64,000 nucleotides of DNA, taken from the NCBI RefSeq assembly GCF_001442615.1, contig NZ_LMXN01000002.1:1-64000 (forward strand). The letters run 5' to 3'. The notes beneath the pieces are model-generated. The model was not told where the DNA came from. It saw only the letters and a list, made by a program, of their open reading frames with translations, and did not search any database. A program made the translations under genes and the position numbers. Shown here in pieces: positions 28,437-36,545 of the stretch (positions are counted from its first letter, which is position 1; each line of letters begins with the position of its first letter). Source of the stretch: Algoriphagus resistens. GTDB taxonomy: Bacteria; Bacteroidota; Bacteroidia; Cytophagales; Cyclobacteriaceae.

Positions 28437-29708
28437 GGTTCTACCCTTAAGTTAGTGGGGATATAGATCTAATCCATAGTGAAAAAATAGTATAGCGCTT
28501 CTAAAATTTATGAATGTTCGATAACCTCTCCCTACCGTTTTAAGCTCTTGGATTTTTCCATTTAATCGCTCAGCCATTGCATTGGAGAGGTTATTTATCA
28601 ATGCATTGACCACCCCTGAGATATGGTTGTTAAACATGGTCACAACTTTGTCTATTTCTTTGATTTTTCTTTTGGTTGCATCAACTGCCCATCGGTTAAA
28701 CAATTGCCATGCGAACAGTTTGCCTGAACTGAACAACTCCTTGAAATTTTCCCGTACCTGCCATGCTTTGCTGACCTCATAATTCGCACCAGCGTTTGCC
28801 TCAAACTTTATCCGTTGTTTCTCTGTGTGGTTTTCGGGATTCTTAAGTAAAGCATACCGGGTGTTTTTGAGCTCCTCATGCTGTTTCACTTCTCGTCGGC
28901 GCACTTGATCAATGGCTTTTTTGAGGTACACCATCAAGTGAAACCGATCGTGTGAGATCGAAGCGTTGGGAAGGAACTCTTCTGCTGAATTGATATAGGC
29001 CGGCCACATATCCATGCTGATAGCGGTTACCTGGCTAAGCTGTGTTTCGGTAAATACCCTGCTAAACAATGACTTGCAAGCCTCCTTCGTTCTATCTTCT
29101 TCCACGTCCAGCACACATCCGGAAGCGGGATGACTCAGCACGGTGATGTAATGATGGCCCTTCTTGAATGATTTTTCATCGAGACTCACCTGATCAAATA
29201 CAAGATCGGTATAGCTTCTTCTAGCCATGCCTCTTTGTGTACTCAGGTGCATGATCCGGTTAACCACATTGAATCCACATCGCATCAGCTGGGCGGTCTT
29301 GGTCTGGTTTTTACTCGCCTTGAGCAAGTCTATTACCGAATGCTCGAACAGAAAGGTATGACGCTCGTTTCCCGAGGCCCAGTTGGGCTGAATAGTCTTT
29401 ACTTTACCCTCAGAAGTAATAATCCGGGGCAATTCACACTTGATATAAGTTTTGTATTGCAGTGTATCCAAGTGTCTCCATTTACGTGCTGGCGCATGAT
29501 CATAAATTTTGCAGAGTTCACCTGATTGGGGATCTTCCAACTGCTCCAATAAACAGTCTATTTGAATGATAATTTCCTCTTTAGAAAAATCCGTATCAAC
29601 TGATTTGACTACCCACCCATCTTCTAAATCTAGTATTTTTGTGAAGAAATTTTCCGTAAACATCTTTTTGCTCAAAGTTAGTCATTCCATTAAATTCGGG
29701 GTAGAACC
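28437..29708 (-). mobile_element. ISL3-type insertion sequence
   Basis: The ends are imperfect inverted repeats of about 22 bases. The left begins GGTTCTACCCTTAAGTTAGT and the right, read inward, GGTTCTACCCCGAATTTAAT. It holds a single transposase gene. The flanks GTTTTTGT and ATTTTTAT agree at 6 of 8 bases, so an exact 8-bp target duplication is not proven. It lies seven bases beyond the parE stop. Confidence 0.82.
28452..29675 (-). CDS. ISL3 family transposase
   Basis: The 407-residue protein is an ISL3-type DDE transposase. It has a degenerate N-terminal zinc-binding/HTH region (about residues 50-160) and a catalytic core with DQVSLDEKSFKKGHH (near 168), SMDMWPAYI (near 227) and a late Glu in the AMAERLNGKIQELK region (near 366). 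The gene fills the element and appears intact, so the element may be active. Confidence 0.9.
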   Translation of the reverse strand: MSKKMFTENFFTKILDLEDGWVVKSVDTDFSKEEIIIQIDCLLEQLEDPQSGELCKIYDHAPARKWRHLDTLQYKTYIKCELPRIITSEGKVKTIQPNWASGNERHTFLFEHSVIDLLKASKNQTKTAQLMRCGFNVVNRIMHLSTQRGMARRSYTDLVFDQVSLDEKSFKKGHHYITVLSHPASGCVLDVEEDRTKEACKSLFSRVFTETQLSQVTAISMDMWPAYINSAEEFLPNASISHDRFHLMVYLKKAIDQVRRREVKQHEELKNTRYALLKNPENHTEKQRIKFEANAGANYEVSKAWQVRENFKELFSSGKLFAWQLFNRWAVDATKRKIKEIDKVVTMFNNHISGVVNALINNLSNAMAERLNGKIQELKTVGRGYRTFINFRSAILFFHYGLDLYPH

Positions 29709-29715
29709 ATTTTTA

Positions 29716-29988
29716 TTAAGGAAATCGCTGTTGTCCAATTATCCTGATGATCCTAACTTCATCTTCAATTGAAAAATAAATTGTGTGAGAACTATGTACG
29801 CAAAATCGATAACCGGGTCTAATTTCTGTAGCAGATGGATACATTTCAGGCCTTTCCACAATTCTCTCAAAAGCGTTTTCCAATGAGGAAAAGTACTTTT
29901 CTGCCTGTAATTCTCCAAAATTGGATAATCCATACAAATAAATATGGATTAGGTCTTCTTCCGCTTCACGGGTGAGTGAAAATATCAT
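29716..29988 (-). CDS. parE: ParE family toxin
   Basis: The 90-residue protein has the ParE/RelE-fold pattern: LTREAEEDLIHIYLYGLSNF at 4-23, then GYRFCVHSSHTIYF and VRIIRIIGQQRF at the C-terminus. ParE toxins poison gyrase. Its ATG overlaps the parD stop by one base (TAATG), so the two are translationally coupled. An ISL3 element lies just beyond its stop but leaves the coding region intact. Confidence 0.9.
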   Translation of the reverse strand: MIFSLTREAEEDLIHIYLYGLSNFGELQAEKYFSSLENAFERIVERPEMYPSATEIRPGYRFCVHSSHTIYFSIEDEVRIIRIIGQQRFP

Positions 29989-30230
29989 TAGGCTTTTCGC
30001 GCGCGTCTTTTGGCTTCTTCTAAAATCTCAGCCATGGATTTTTGAGACAGCCCGCTTTCCTCACCTTTAATTAGCTCATTTCTTAGCCAAATACGCTCTT
30101 CTTCCTGTTCTCTCTGATGCCGGATCAGATCATTTATCAATTCGCTTTTGCTGGCATATTCATTTTCCTGAACCTTCTGTTTCATCCAGCGGTCATTTGG
30201 TTCATTTACTGTTATAGTTTGTCTGGCCAT
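29988..30230 (-). CDS. parD: ParD family antitoxin
   Basis: At 80 residues this has a ribbon-helix-helix N-terminus (QTITVNEPNDRWMKQKV) and a charged toxin-binding tail (ELIKGEESGLSQKSMAEILE). It precedes parE in the usual order. The tail from residue 48 is nearly identical to the end of the chimeric antitoxin encoded at 21664-21915. Confidence 0.9.
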   Translation of the reverse strand: MARQTITVNEPNDRWMKQKVQENEYASKSELINDLIRHQREQEEERIWLRNELIKGEESGLSQKSMAEILEEAKRRARKA

Positions 30231-30387
30231 AGTGCAGTGTAGTTATGGTGTAATAATACACCAATTAAATACAATTATCAACGTTAAAGTTCCTGAACAG
30301 CTACTTTGTGAATATTATCTACTATATGATCACTTTTAGGAACGTATTAAGTGGTTGTCTCAAATTTTGCGATAGCCAGTTAATTGA

Positions 30388-30540
30388 TCAATTTTCAGGA
30401 CAATCTTCTTTAAGTTCGGTTCTAACCAATTCTTTACCTGCATTCCTTTCACCCTTCCAAAAAAGCTTTTTCTTCTTATTTCTTAAATGTTTAGCCCATT
30501 CTCCAGAAACAGTTATATGTCCTCTTTTCTTGTGTGCCAT
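30388..30540 (-). CDS. 50-residue basic protein
   Basis: The product begins MAHKKRGHITVSGEWAKHLR and is strongly basic (KKKKLFWKGERNAGKEL). It starts 43 bases after the RhuM-Fic stop and reads in the same direction, so it may be co-transcribed. A vestige of the same gene occupies the same place after the broken copy 1. Small proteins of this appearance occur in Bacteroidota accessory DNA, but I know no function. Confidence 0.6.
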   Translation of the reverse strand: MAHKKRGHITVSGEWAKHLRNKKKKLFWKGERNAGKELVRTELKEDCPEN

Positions 30541-30582
30541 AATCCTGGGTTTTTATAATTCTTTTCTACTTGACTTTCCCGA

Positions 30583-31557
30583 TTAATTACGATTCCTGTT
30601 CAGTACACTGATAACCAATTTCTTCACCGTGTCCATTTCTTCAGGTTTACTTGAAGCGATAAATAACGTTAAGCTGGCCAGTGCATCATTGCTAATGATT
30701 GAGATTCCCTCTTTATTATGCAGTAAATCGTTTGACTGCAAAAAGAGAAGAAAACAAGCTGCTGCAATTCGTTTGTTTCCATCTACAAAACCATGATTCT
30801 TGACGATCAAGTATAGCAGGGTAGATGCTTTTTCTTCCAGGGTAGGATAGAAGTCCTCTTCACCAAAACCTTTGCTGATCTGTGCTATTGCGCTTTCAAA
30901 GCTTCCGTCTTTTTCTTTTCCAAATACACCGGATTCAAAATCTGATCTCATCGATGCTATTACCTCTTGATAGTGAGCTAATTCAGGGTAACTAGCTTTT
31001 CTCTTGCTTAATCCCTTTTTATCCAGGTTCTCGTGATCGTAATCATCCAGTAACTCCAATCCTTTTGCAAAGTAATTCAGCCATTCCAAGTTTTGATCTT
31101 GTGCTTTTTGTTCAATGGCATGGCTTAATATGCGGATGCCATCTTTTAGAGTTTGTACTTCCTGTTGTTTCTGAGCAAGTCTATTTTCATTGATTGCATA
31201 GCCCTGCACTAAAAAGTCTTTAAGTCTCTTGGTTGCCCACTGACGGAATTGGATTCCTTGTTTGGAGTTGACTCTATAACCCACCGAAATGATCATATCC
31301 AAATTGAAGTGATCAATTTTTCTGTCAATATTCCTTTTCCCCTCAAGTTGAACTATCCGGAAATTCCGGATAGTTGAATCCTTCTCCAATTCCTGGGTTT
31401 TATATATTGTCTTGATATGCTCACTTATTGTTCTTACATCTTTACCAAAAAGTTCTGCCAATTGCTTTTGATTTAGCCAAACGGTGTCTTGCTCAAACTT
31501 TACCTCAATCTGAGTTTGGCCATCACTTCCTTGATAAATTTCGATTTGGTTTTCCAT
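30583..31557 (-). CDS. RhuM-Fic fusion protein, copy 2
   Basis: The start at 31557 (MENQIEIYQG) gives 324 residues and matches the start of the third copy; a six-codon upstream extension exists. Residues 1-120 are the RhuM domain (TVWLNQKQLAELFGKD, then NLDMIISVGYRVNS). A charged helical linker (120-205) precedes a Fic/Doc domain with NHGFVDGNKR at 254-263, where Lys replaces the Gly of the canonical DGNGR. Residues 61-69 (STIRNFRIV) are encoded by a 25-bp palindrome. RhuM proteins are DNA-associated accessory proteins of unknown role; Fic/Doc domains modify targets with nucleotides or phosphate. It is likely a self-contained stress or defence effector. Confidence 0.88.
   Translation of the reverse strand: MENQIEIYQGSDGQTQIEVKFEQDTVWLNQKQLAELFGKDVRTISEHIKTIYKTQELEKDSTIRNFRIVQLEGKRNIDRKIDHFNLDMIISVGYRVNSKQGIQFRQWATKRLKDFLVQGYAINENRLAQKQQEVQTLKDGIRILSHAIEQKAQDQNLEWLNYFAKGLELLDDYDHENLDKKGLSKRKASYPELAHYQEVIASMRSDFESGVFGKEKDGSFESAIAQISKGFGEEDFYPTLEEKASTLLYLIVKNHGFVDGNKRIAAACFLLFLQSNDLLHNKEGISIISNDALASLTLFIASSKPEEMDTVKKLVISVLNRNRN
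31351..31375. repeat. 25-bp palindrome inside RhuM-Fic copy 2
   Basis: Perfect 12-base arms (AACTATCCGGAA and complement) flank one central A. It begins 182 bases from the start codon, exactly as in copy 3, but the sequence differs. Confidence 0.9.
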
Positions 31558-31704
31558 TTTAAAATTTGATACCATTATTTCGGAATTCCCGTATAATATG
31601 CTTCGGATTTAATCCGTTTTTCATGTCAATTATCTCTTCAAATGATCCTGTCTAGCATGATTGCCGATAATGATAAAAGTGAAATTAATTTTTTAAATTT
31701 ATCT

Positions 31705-32274
31705 ATGAGAAAAATTGCATTTACTTTTGGTTTATTCTCCTTGATTGGGTGTAAGGAAGTAGAAAAACCCCTTATGGATCCGTATGGCATTTATACTGTA
31801 GAATCCATGGTTTCGTCTATTCCGGTGGATTTCAGCGATACAGGTGAGCAAATTACCGAGCACGCGGCTAATTTTTTAATGTGTGGACCAGGAGAATTTT
31901 CAATAGAATGGCGTCTGAATAAGCAAACTCCAATTATGGATTTTGATACATTCATGTTTTGGGATTGGTTCAACCCAAAAACAGAGGAGTGGGAAATTAT
32001 TAAGGGATGTGGATTTTCACGTAGGATTGTGAATCAGAAAGAAAATGGCGATTTGGAATTGATGTTTTACGGGGGTGAAGGAGCTAATTCAACAAACCCA
32101 AAAAGTTTTCTTGATCAATTCGAAGTATTAAGCTTGGACTATTTTCCAGAGGATAAATCCATCCGTATGGAGACACGCCAAAAGGTGTATGACTTTTTTA
32201 CAGAAGAATATGTCGAAACTGAAATTGACTATTTGTTTTCCTTTTCAAGGCCTGTTTTTTCAATACCAAATTAG
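31705..32274 (+). CDS. Hypothetical lipoprotein
   Basis: With the start at 31705 the protein has 189 residues and begins MRKIAFTFGLFSLIGCKEV, a type II signal peptide with lipobox SLIGC, so it is probably lipid-anchored. The upstream in-frame ATG at 31642 would place a polar leader before the signal, so it is less likely. The remainder is acidic and soluble; I do not recognise a family. It diverges from the RhuM-Fic gene. Confidence 0.7.
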   Translation: MRKIAFTFGLFSLIGCKEVEKPLMDPYGIYTVESMVSSIPVDFSDTGEQITEHAANFLMCGPGEFSIEWRLNKQTPIMDFDTFMFWDWFNPKTEEWEIIKGCGFSRRIVNQKENGDLELMFYGGEGANSTNPKSFLDQFEVLSLDYFPEDKSIRMETRQKVYDFFTEEYVETEIDYLFSFSRPVFSIPN

Positions 32275-32321
32275 GGAATATATCAACAAAGAATTCCATA
32301 TACTTCTTTCTTAATTTTTAT

Positions 32322-32395
32322 ATGAGCTATAGAAAGTCATTCTATAACTCATATTTTTTGTATTTTTGAGCTATAGAATTAATTTCAATAGCTCA
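32322..32395 (+). promoter_or_regulatory. Paired GAGCTATAG dyads before truncated Fic gene
   Basis: One dyad at 32322-32352 has arms ATGAGCTATAGAA and TTCTATAACTCAT (one mismatch). A second at 32367-32395 has arms TGAGCTAT and ATAGCTCA and ends at the start codon of the truncated Fic gene. A diverged copy of this region occurs at 34721-34800. Confidence 0.65.
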
Positions 32396-32553
32396 TGAAA
32401 TGGATTTGGGAGAGGTCAGATTGGCCAAACTTTACATTTGACGAAGCCGAATTCACACATTTAGAACGCGAATTTCACCGAAATACGGGTTTGATTTTAG
32501 GTTCGCTTAGAAAAGTGGATTTATTTCCCGATACAGAATGTGTAACCTATTGA
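32395..32553 (+). pseudogene. Truncated DUF4172-Fic gene at island junction
   Basis: The first 40 residues (MKWIWERSDWPNFTFDEAEF, then LGSLRKV) match the N-terminal DUF4172 domain of Bacteroidota Fic proteins, which normally continue for about 330 more residues. Here similarity ends at the 17-bp repeat (32519-32535) and a stop follows at 32551. The catalytic Fic domain is absent. The break lies at the proposed island attachment site. Confidence 0.75.
32519..32535. repeat. Left attachment site (attL)
   Basis: The 17 bases ATTTATTTCCCGATACA are identical to those at 61394-61410, which include the 3' end of mnmE. It falls at the point where the truncated Fic reading frame stops matching its family. 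Confidence 0.75.
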
Positions 32554-32572
32554 TAAATAAATAATTAACCAT

Positions 32573-32596
32573 AAAACGGTACAAATACGGTACAAA
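32573..32596. repeat. Left arm-type repeat
   Basis: Two CGGTACAAA units with 10-base spacing after a short A-run. The 24-base stretch matches 61253-61276 with one difference and in the same orientation; both lie just inside the island ends. They are likely integrase or excisionase binding sites (inference). Confidence 0.6.
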
Positions 32597-32741
32597 AATC
32601 AAATATTCTTGATTTTTTTAGGCTTATTTCAATATTAAATTGAATTGTTTGAAGTATAGAGTTTTGTTAGGATTCCAGGATTTGAGTGCAACTTTTCTAA
32701 GTTATTATGGAAATTATAGAAGTCAATTTCAAGGTTAATTG

Positions 32742-33386
32742 TTACAAATATTTTTTTAACTCTTTTCTTATTTCTTGATCTAGTTCTACAAAATTTCTCA
32801 TGTTCTCAGAAATTTTATCTCCTATAAACCTAGGAAGTTTTGTGACAATATTATTGAATTCTACAATTAAATCATTTTCAGGAATGTTAGGTGCTTTTTG
32901 ATTTAGAATTTCCAAATAGGCTAGGGTATCTAAAAATTCTGACTGAATGGATCTTGCTGCTCCATTTTTATCAAAATGCAATTCCCATATTCTTTGATTT
33001 CCTAATACATCAATTTCTTTTTCAGTATTTACAAATAGCTTCGTTAATTTATCTTCCTCTGGAATATTATCACATATTTGATAAATTTTATTGATAGTCC
33101 TAGCAAAGGATTCTGGTAAATTTCCAAATTTAATTTTGAATTCCTTCTCTTCAATTTTTTTTGTGGGTGAAGTATTCAATATCTCTCTTATATATTCATT
33201 TAAGTCTAAGTTTTGTCTTACTATTTCTTTAGCAGTGGAATGAGTTTGACTTTTCTTTTGTAGAATAAATTGTTGGTAAGCTAAAAACCCAGCCACAACA
33301 ATGAAAACTGTTTGAATTGTAATCATAGCAGAATCCCAGATGGAGGTAGAATTCTCGATCAATTTGTAAAGTTGGTCTAGTGTCAT
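32742..33386 (-). CDS. Membrane-anchored protein after RhuM-Fic copy 3
   Basis: The 214-residue protein has one N-terminal membrane segment (SAMITIQTVFIVVAGFLAY, about 19-37) and a charged helical cytoplasmic body. It resembles the DUF4760-like small membrane proteins of accessory regions, though the match is weak. Its ATG overlaps the stop of RhuM-Fic copy 3 by four bases, so it is made with it and may be its membrane partner. Confidence 0.65.
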   Translation of the reverse strand: MTLDQLYKLIENSTSIWDSAMITIQTVFIVVAGFLAYQQFILQKKSQTHSTAKEIVRQNLDLNEYIREILNTSPTKKIEEKEFKIKFGNLPESFARTINKIYQICDNIPEEDKLTKLFVNTEKEIDVLGNQRIWELHFDKNGAARSIQSEFLDTLAYLEILNQKAPNIPENDLIVEFNNIVTKLPRFIGDKISENMRNFVELDQEIRKELKKYL

Positions 33387-34363
33387 TTTCTATTTCTATT
33401 CAATACACTTATCACCAATTTTTTCACCGTATCCATTTCTTCTGGCTTACTGGATGCTATAAATAAAGTCAAGCTCGCAAGTGCGTCATTGCTGATAATT
33501 GAAATTCCTTTGCTATTATTTAAAAGATCATTTGACCGCAAAAAGAGAAGAAAGCAAGCTGCTGCAATCCGTTTGTTACCATCTACAAAACTATGGTTTT
33601 TGACAATGAGATAGAGTAGGGTGGCTGCTTTTTCTTCCAGGGTAGGATAGAAGTCCTCTTCATCGAAGCCTTTGCTGATTTGTGCTATTGCACTTTCAAA
33701 GCTTCCGTCTTTTTCTTTTCCAAATACACCAGATTCAAAATCTGATCTCATGGATTTGATTACCTCTTGATATTCTGATAATTCAGGGTAGGTTGCTTTT
33801 CTTTTACTTAATCCTTTTTTGTCCAGGTTCTCATGATCATAATCATCAAGTAATTCCAAACCTTTTGCAAAATGATTCAGCCATTCAAAATCCAAGTTTT
33901 GGTTTTCTTCTTTTTGCTGAATTGCTCTACTTAAAATTCGAATACCATCTTTTAGAGTTTGGACTTCCTGCTGTTTCTGGGCTAGCCTATTTTCATTGAT
34001 TGAATAGCCTTGGATAAGGTAGTCTTTTAACCGTTTGGTTGCCCAGATTCTGAATTGGGTACCTTGGTTCGATTTTACTCTATACCCAACTGAAATGATT
34101 ACATCTAGGTTGTAGAAGTTTATTTTTCGGGTAACTTTTCTTTTACCTTCTTGCTGAACTGTCAAGGATTCCTTGACAGTTGCAGTTTTATCCAATTCTC
34201 CTTCCTTATAGCAGTTACTGATATGTAAACTGATGTTTTGCTTAGTTTGATTAAACAAGCTTGCCATATGATCTTGAGAAAGCCAAACAGTTTCCTGTTC
34301 AAATTTCACCTCAATTTGGGTCTGGCCATCAGTCCCCTGATATATTTCGATTTGGTTTTCCAT
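33383..34363 (-). CDS. RhuM-Fic fusion protein, copy 3
   Basis: The 326-residue product begins MENQIEIYQGTDGQTQIEVK and is very similar to copy 2 in the linker and Fic domain, but diverges at residues 29-80. The Fic motif reads NHSFVDGNKR. Residues 61-69 (ATVKESLTV) are encoded by a 25-bp palindrome unrelated in sequence to that of copy 2. It overlaps the downstream membrane protein gene by four bases. Unlike copy 2, it lies inside the proposed island, so the two copies probably came together by separate insertions. Confidence 0.88.
   Translation of the reverse strand: MENQIEIYQGTDGQTQIEVKFEQETVWLSQDHMASLFNQTKQNISLHISNCYKEGELDKTATVKESLTVQQEGKRKVTRKINFYNLDVIISVGYRVKSNQGTQFRIWATKRLKDYLIQGYSINENRLAQKQQEVQTLKDGIRILSRAIQQKEENQNLDFEWLNHFAKGLELLDDYDHENLDKKGLSKRKATYPELSEYQEVIKSMRSDFESGVFGKEKDGSFESAIAQISKGFDEEDFYPTLEEKAATLLYLIVKNHSFVDGNKRIAAACFLLFLRSNDLLNNSKGISIISNDALASLTLFIASSKPEEMDTVKKLVISVLNRNRK
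34157..34181. repeat. 25-bp palindrome inside RhuM-Fic copy 3
   Basis: Perfect 12-base arms (AACTGTCAAGGA and complement) flank one central T. The distance to the start codon (182 bases) and the arm-spacer geometry are the same as in copy 2. Confidence 0.9.
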
Positions 34364-34424
34364 TCTAAACTCTAAAATTTTCTACTACACGCATTTCGGC
34401 ATTTCCGACTTAACACCTTCTCTT

Positions 34425-34640
34425 TTATTTAGGCAACTTACTATCTTTCTCGCTAATGGGAATCAATATATGACCAAACATACTAAGGACACGATTGACC
34501 TTGGATAGGTTTAGATTTTCCTTTCCTTGTTCTATTTTCCTGATTACTGTAAGTGCAACTCCAGCTTTATCGGCAAATTCTTCTTGAGTCATCCCCAACT
34601 GCTTTCTTCTGGATTTTACAAATTCTGCTATTTGATTCAT
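34425..34640 (-). CDS. HipB-like XRE regulator
   Basis: The 71-residue protein is a single XRE helix-turn-helix: VKSRRKQLGMTQEEFADKAG then VALTVIRKIEQGKENLNL. Its length and LGMTQEEFA motif fit the Bacteroidota HipB-like type. No hipA kinase follows, so it is an orphan. Upstream, two dyads (ATATGTATTTGCATAT-like at 34642-34660 and TATATGCTTTTGGATATA at 34684-34701) may be its operators. Confidence 0.82.
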   Translation of the reverse strand: MNQIAEFVKSRRKQLGMTQEEFADKAGVALTVIRKIEQGKENLNLSKVNRVLSMFGHILIPISEKDSKLPK

Positions 34641-34722
34641 TCTATATGTATTTGCATATAAATTTAGACGAAAAGCTTAAATTATATGCTTTTGGATATA
34701 ATTATTCCTGACCAAGTTTAAA

Positions 34723-34827
34723 TGAGCCATAGAAATTCACTCTATCGCTCAAATTTTCGGAAATACTGAGCTATAGAAATAAATCAAATAGATCATATCA
34801 TGGATTTGGATCGGGCAATTAGGTTAG
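34723..34827 (+). pseudogene. Second Fic promoter and start remnant
   Basis: GAGCCATAGA/TCTATCGCTC (34723-34750) and GAGCTATAGAA (34769-34779) repeat the dyads seen at 32322-32395. The following 34798-34827 reads SWIWIGQLG then stop, in the place of the MKWIWERSDW start. It is a decayed copy of the same Fic locus. Confidence 0.55.
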
Positions 34828-34886
34828 GTTTGAAAATTATTTTGAAATCAAACGACACATAATTTTAACTCTAAATTTTAACCATC

Positions 34887-35510
34887 ATGGATTTCAGCCA
34901 AATTTCCACCAGAAAAATAGTTATCGATATTCTTGATATGAAGGAAAGAGCTAAAACTCTACTCCAGAAGGACAATGCATTCAATAAGTTTCTAGAAGAT
35001 CTATTGAACTTGGATGTAGACCAGGAATATGAAAATGGATATCCAACATTAAAAGATATCTCAAAAAGACTCGATATCAAATACGATAGGCTCAGAAGAT
35101 ACCTACAGGATATTTATAAGATACTTGTTGAAAATGAGGATGATATTTTCTTCTCTTTTCAAGAAGTGGAATATACTTTTTATGTATTCGGAAGGAGGGA
35201 TCATTCAACTTCATTTACAACAAAAACCCTCCCTGTGATCCCTAGACTAGGAGAGACCATAGATTTACCATTTTTCAATGCATATTTCGGTAGCTCTACT
35301 TTTTATGTGAATAATGTAAGCTATGAGTTTTCTGGGGAAATGCAGAAAGTGTTCTTTGATCTTAGACAAGGCTACTTTAATCCATACTGGCACTTTAGAA
35401 AAGCCCAAGCTGAAGAAGAAGGTGAATTATCTTTTGATGATTTGATGAACTTAAATGAATACCAGCAAAAAGCCAAACTAGGATTGGGTGGATATAGGGC
35501 TTGGAAGTAA
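34887..35510 (+). CDS. Hypothetical protein with HTH-like N-terminus
   Basis: The 207-residue protein has a helical N-terminal part; residues 50-75 (GYPTLKDISKRLDIKYDRLRRY) look like a helix-turn-helix. The C-terminal part is aromatic-rich (NAYFGSSTFYVNNVSYEF) with no family I recognise. It is the only rightward gene in this part of the island, so it probably has its own promoter in the preceding 50-80 bases. Confidence 0.65.
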   Translation: MDFSQISTRKIVIDILDMKERAKTLLQKDNAFNKFLEDLLNLDVDQEYENGYPTLKDISKRLDIKYDRLRRYLQDIYKILVENEDDIFFSFQEVEYTFYVFGRRDHSTSFTTKTLPVIPRLGETIDLPFFNAYFGSSTFYVNNVSYEFSGEMQKVFFDLRQGYFNPYWHFRKAQAEEEGELSFDDLMNLNEYQQKAKLGLGGYRAWK

Positions 35511-35615
35511 AATTAGATGACTTGATAATTATCTAAGAAATCCTGACTCCTGGTCAAAAAGAAAGCAATCCATAGGGCCTTTCCTGAACGCCTTAAGATT
35601 CATTTTCTGATTTGA

Positions 35616-36056
35616 TCAAGAATTAGGGATTTCAAATACCATATCCTCTTTAATTAAGTCTGACACATTCAGGGTAGGCAACATGTATTTTTCAAAACCA
35701 GTTTTTTCCAATTTCGCGTGTAAAACCCCTCGTGCTGTACCAATTGTTAAAACTGTCAAGTGAGTAAGAAATCCCTTTGGTATTATGTATTTTCCTGATT
35801 CAGAATCAAGAAAACCATCAAAGGATTCTTTTTCAACATCAAATCCACATGTCAATTTCAGGACAATAAATGGGGATTCCTTACACTTAAACAATATTGA
35901 AAAACGTACCGAAACAGTATAGGTTTCAGGGTCAACTTCGAAGCCATACCCGGTTTCTACTTTTACATTTTCTTCCTTATTGTAACATTCCTTAATTGTT
36001 GCAAATTCATCGGTTGAGATCCCTTTTAGGTTGAATGTTACTTGCTGACTTGCCAT
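35616..36056 (-). CDS. SecB-like chaperone of a TAC module
   Basis: The 146-residue protein has the SecB-like pattern: an N-terminal beta strand region (QVTFNLKGISTDEF), a central FDVEKESFDGFLDSESG region, and the signature IGTARGVLHAKLEK followed by FEKYMLPTLNVSDLI near 108-137. Solitary SecB-like chaperones next to a type II toxin-antitoxin pair define TAC systems, where the chaperone protects the antitoxin. It is the third gene of a tight operon, three bases after the antitoxin stop. A housekeeping SecB would not be expected here. Confidence 0.78.
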   Translation of the reverse strand: MASQQVTFNLKGISTDEFATIKECYNKEENVKVETGYGFEVDPETYTVSVRFSILFKCKESPFIVLKLTCGFDVEKESFDGFLDSESGKYIIPKGFLTHLTVLTIGTARGVLHAKLEKTGFEKYMLPTLNVSDLIKEDMVFEIPNS

Positions 36057-36059
36057 GAG

Positions 36060-36536
36060 TTAAGCTACTTTTAAATAAGGATAGGTCTCTTGAATTGCCG
36101 TAGAAACTTCTACAGTTGAGGGATTGGACTTTGTTACGGTTTCTCCCATAAGGTGAAATGATATCGAAATCCCTGTTTTATTTTTTTCTTGAACAACTTG
36201 TTTTTGTTGAACCAAGGCAGTTTTCAATTCAATGTTTTGATGGTAAAATGCTAATACCTCTTTTTTTACAAGAACTTCGTCACGCTTAGGGGAAACAATT
36301 AATTTTTCACCTAGAACAGATTCAATTTTGGCTATGCTTTTTAAGGTAAAATTATGGGTGCCTTGCATCCATTTACTGATTTCAGATTCTTTCTTACCCA
36401 TTAAATTGGCTAGATCCCGTTGGGTTCTACCTTGCTTTTCGAGTAAATCATGGATTCTGTTGACAATGTCAAAAGAATGATCTACATAACGCTTCACTTC
36501 ATCACTTACTTGAATTGATTCGAAAATTGCGCTCAT
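36060..36536 (-). CDS. XRE antitoxin with extended C-terminus (TAC)
   Basis: The 158-residue protein has an XRE domain at about residues 25-85 (RTQRDLANLMGKKESEISKWMQ) and a C-terminal extension with a hydrophobic end (ETYPYLKVA). In TAC antitoxins such an extension is the chaperone-addiction region; whether this tail does that is inference. It lies nine bases after the toxin stop and three before the SecB-like gene. Confidence 0.8.
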   Translation of the reverse strand: MSAIFESIQVSDEVKRYVDHSFDIVNRIHDLLEKQGRTQRDLANLMGKKESEISKWMQGTHNFTLKSIAKIESVLGEKLIVSPKRDEVLVKKEVLAFYHQNIELKTALVQQKQVVQEKNKTGISISFHLMGETVTKSNPSTVEVSTAIQETYPYLKVA

Positions 36537-36545
36537 AACTAGGGT

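Noticed and set aside
28429..29716. 8-bp target duplication of the ISL3 element
   Set aside because: The flanks GTTTTTGT and ATTTTTAT differ at two positions, so an exact duplication is not supported.
30308..30586. 92-codon rightward frame
   Set aside because: It is the antisense of the small basic protein gene and its flank; the minus-strand reading has coding character.
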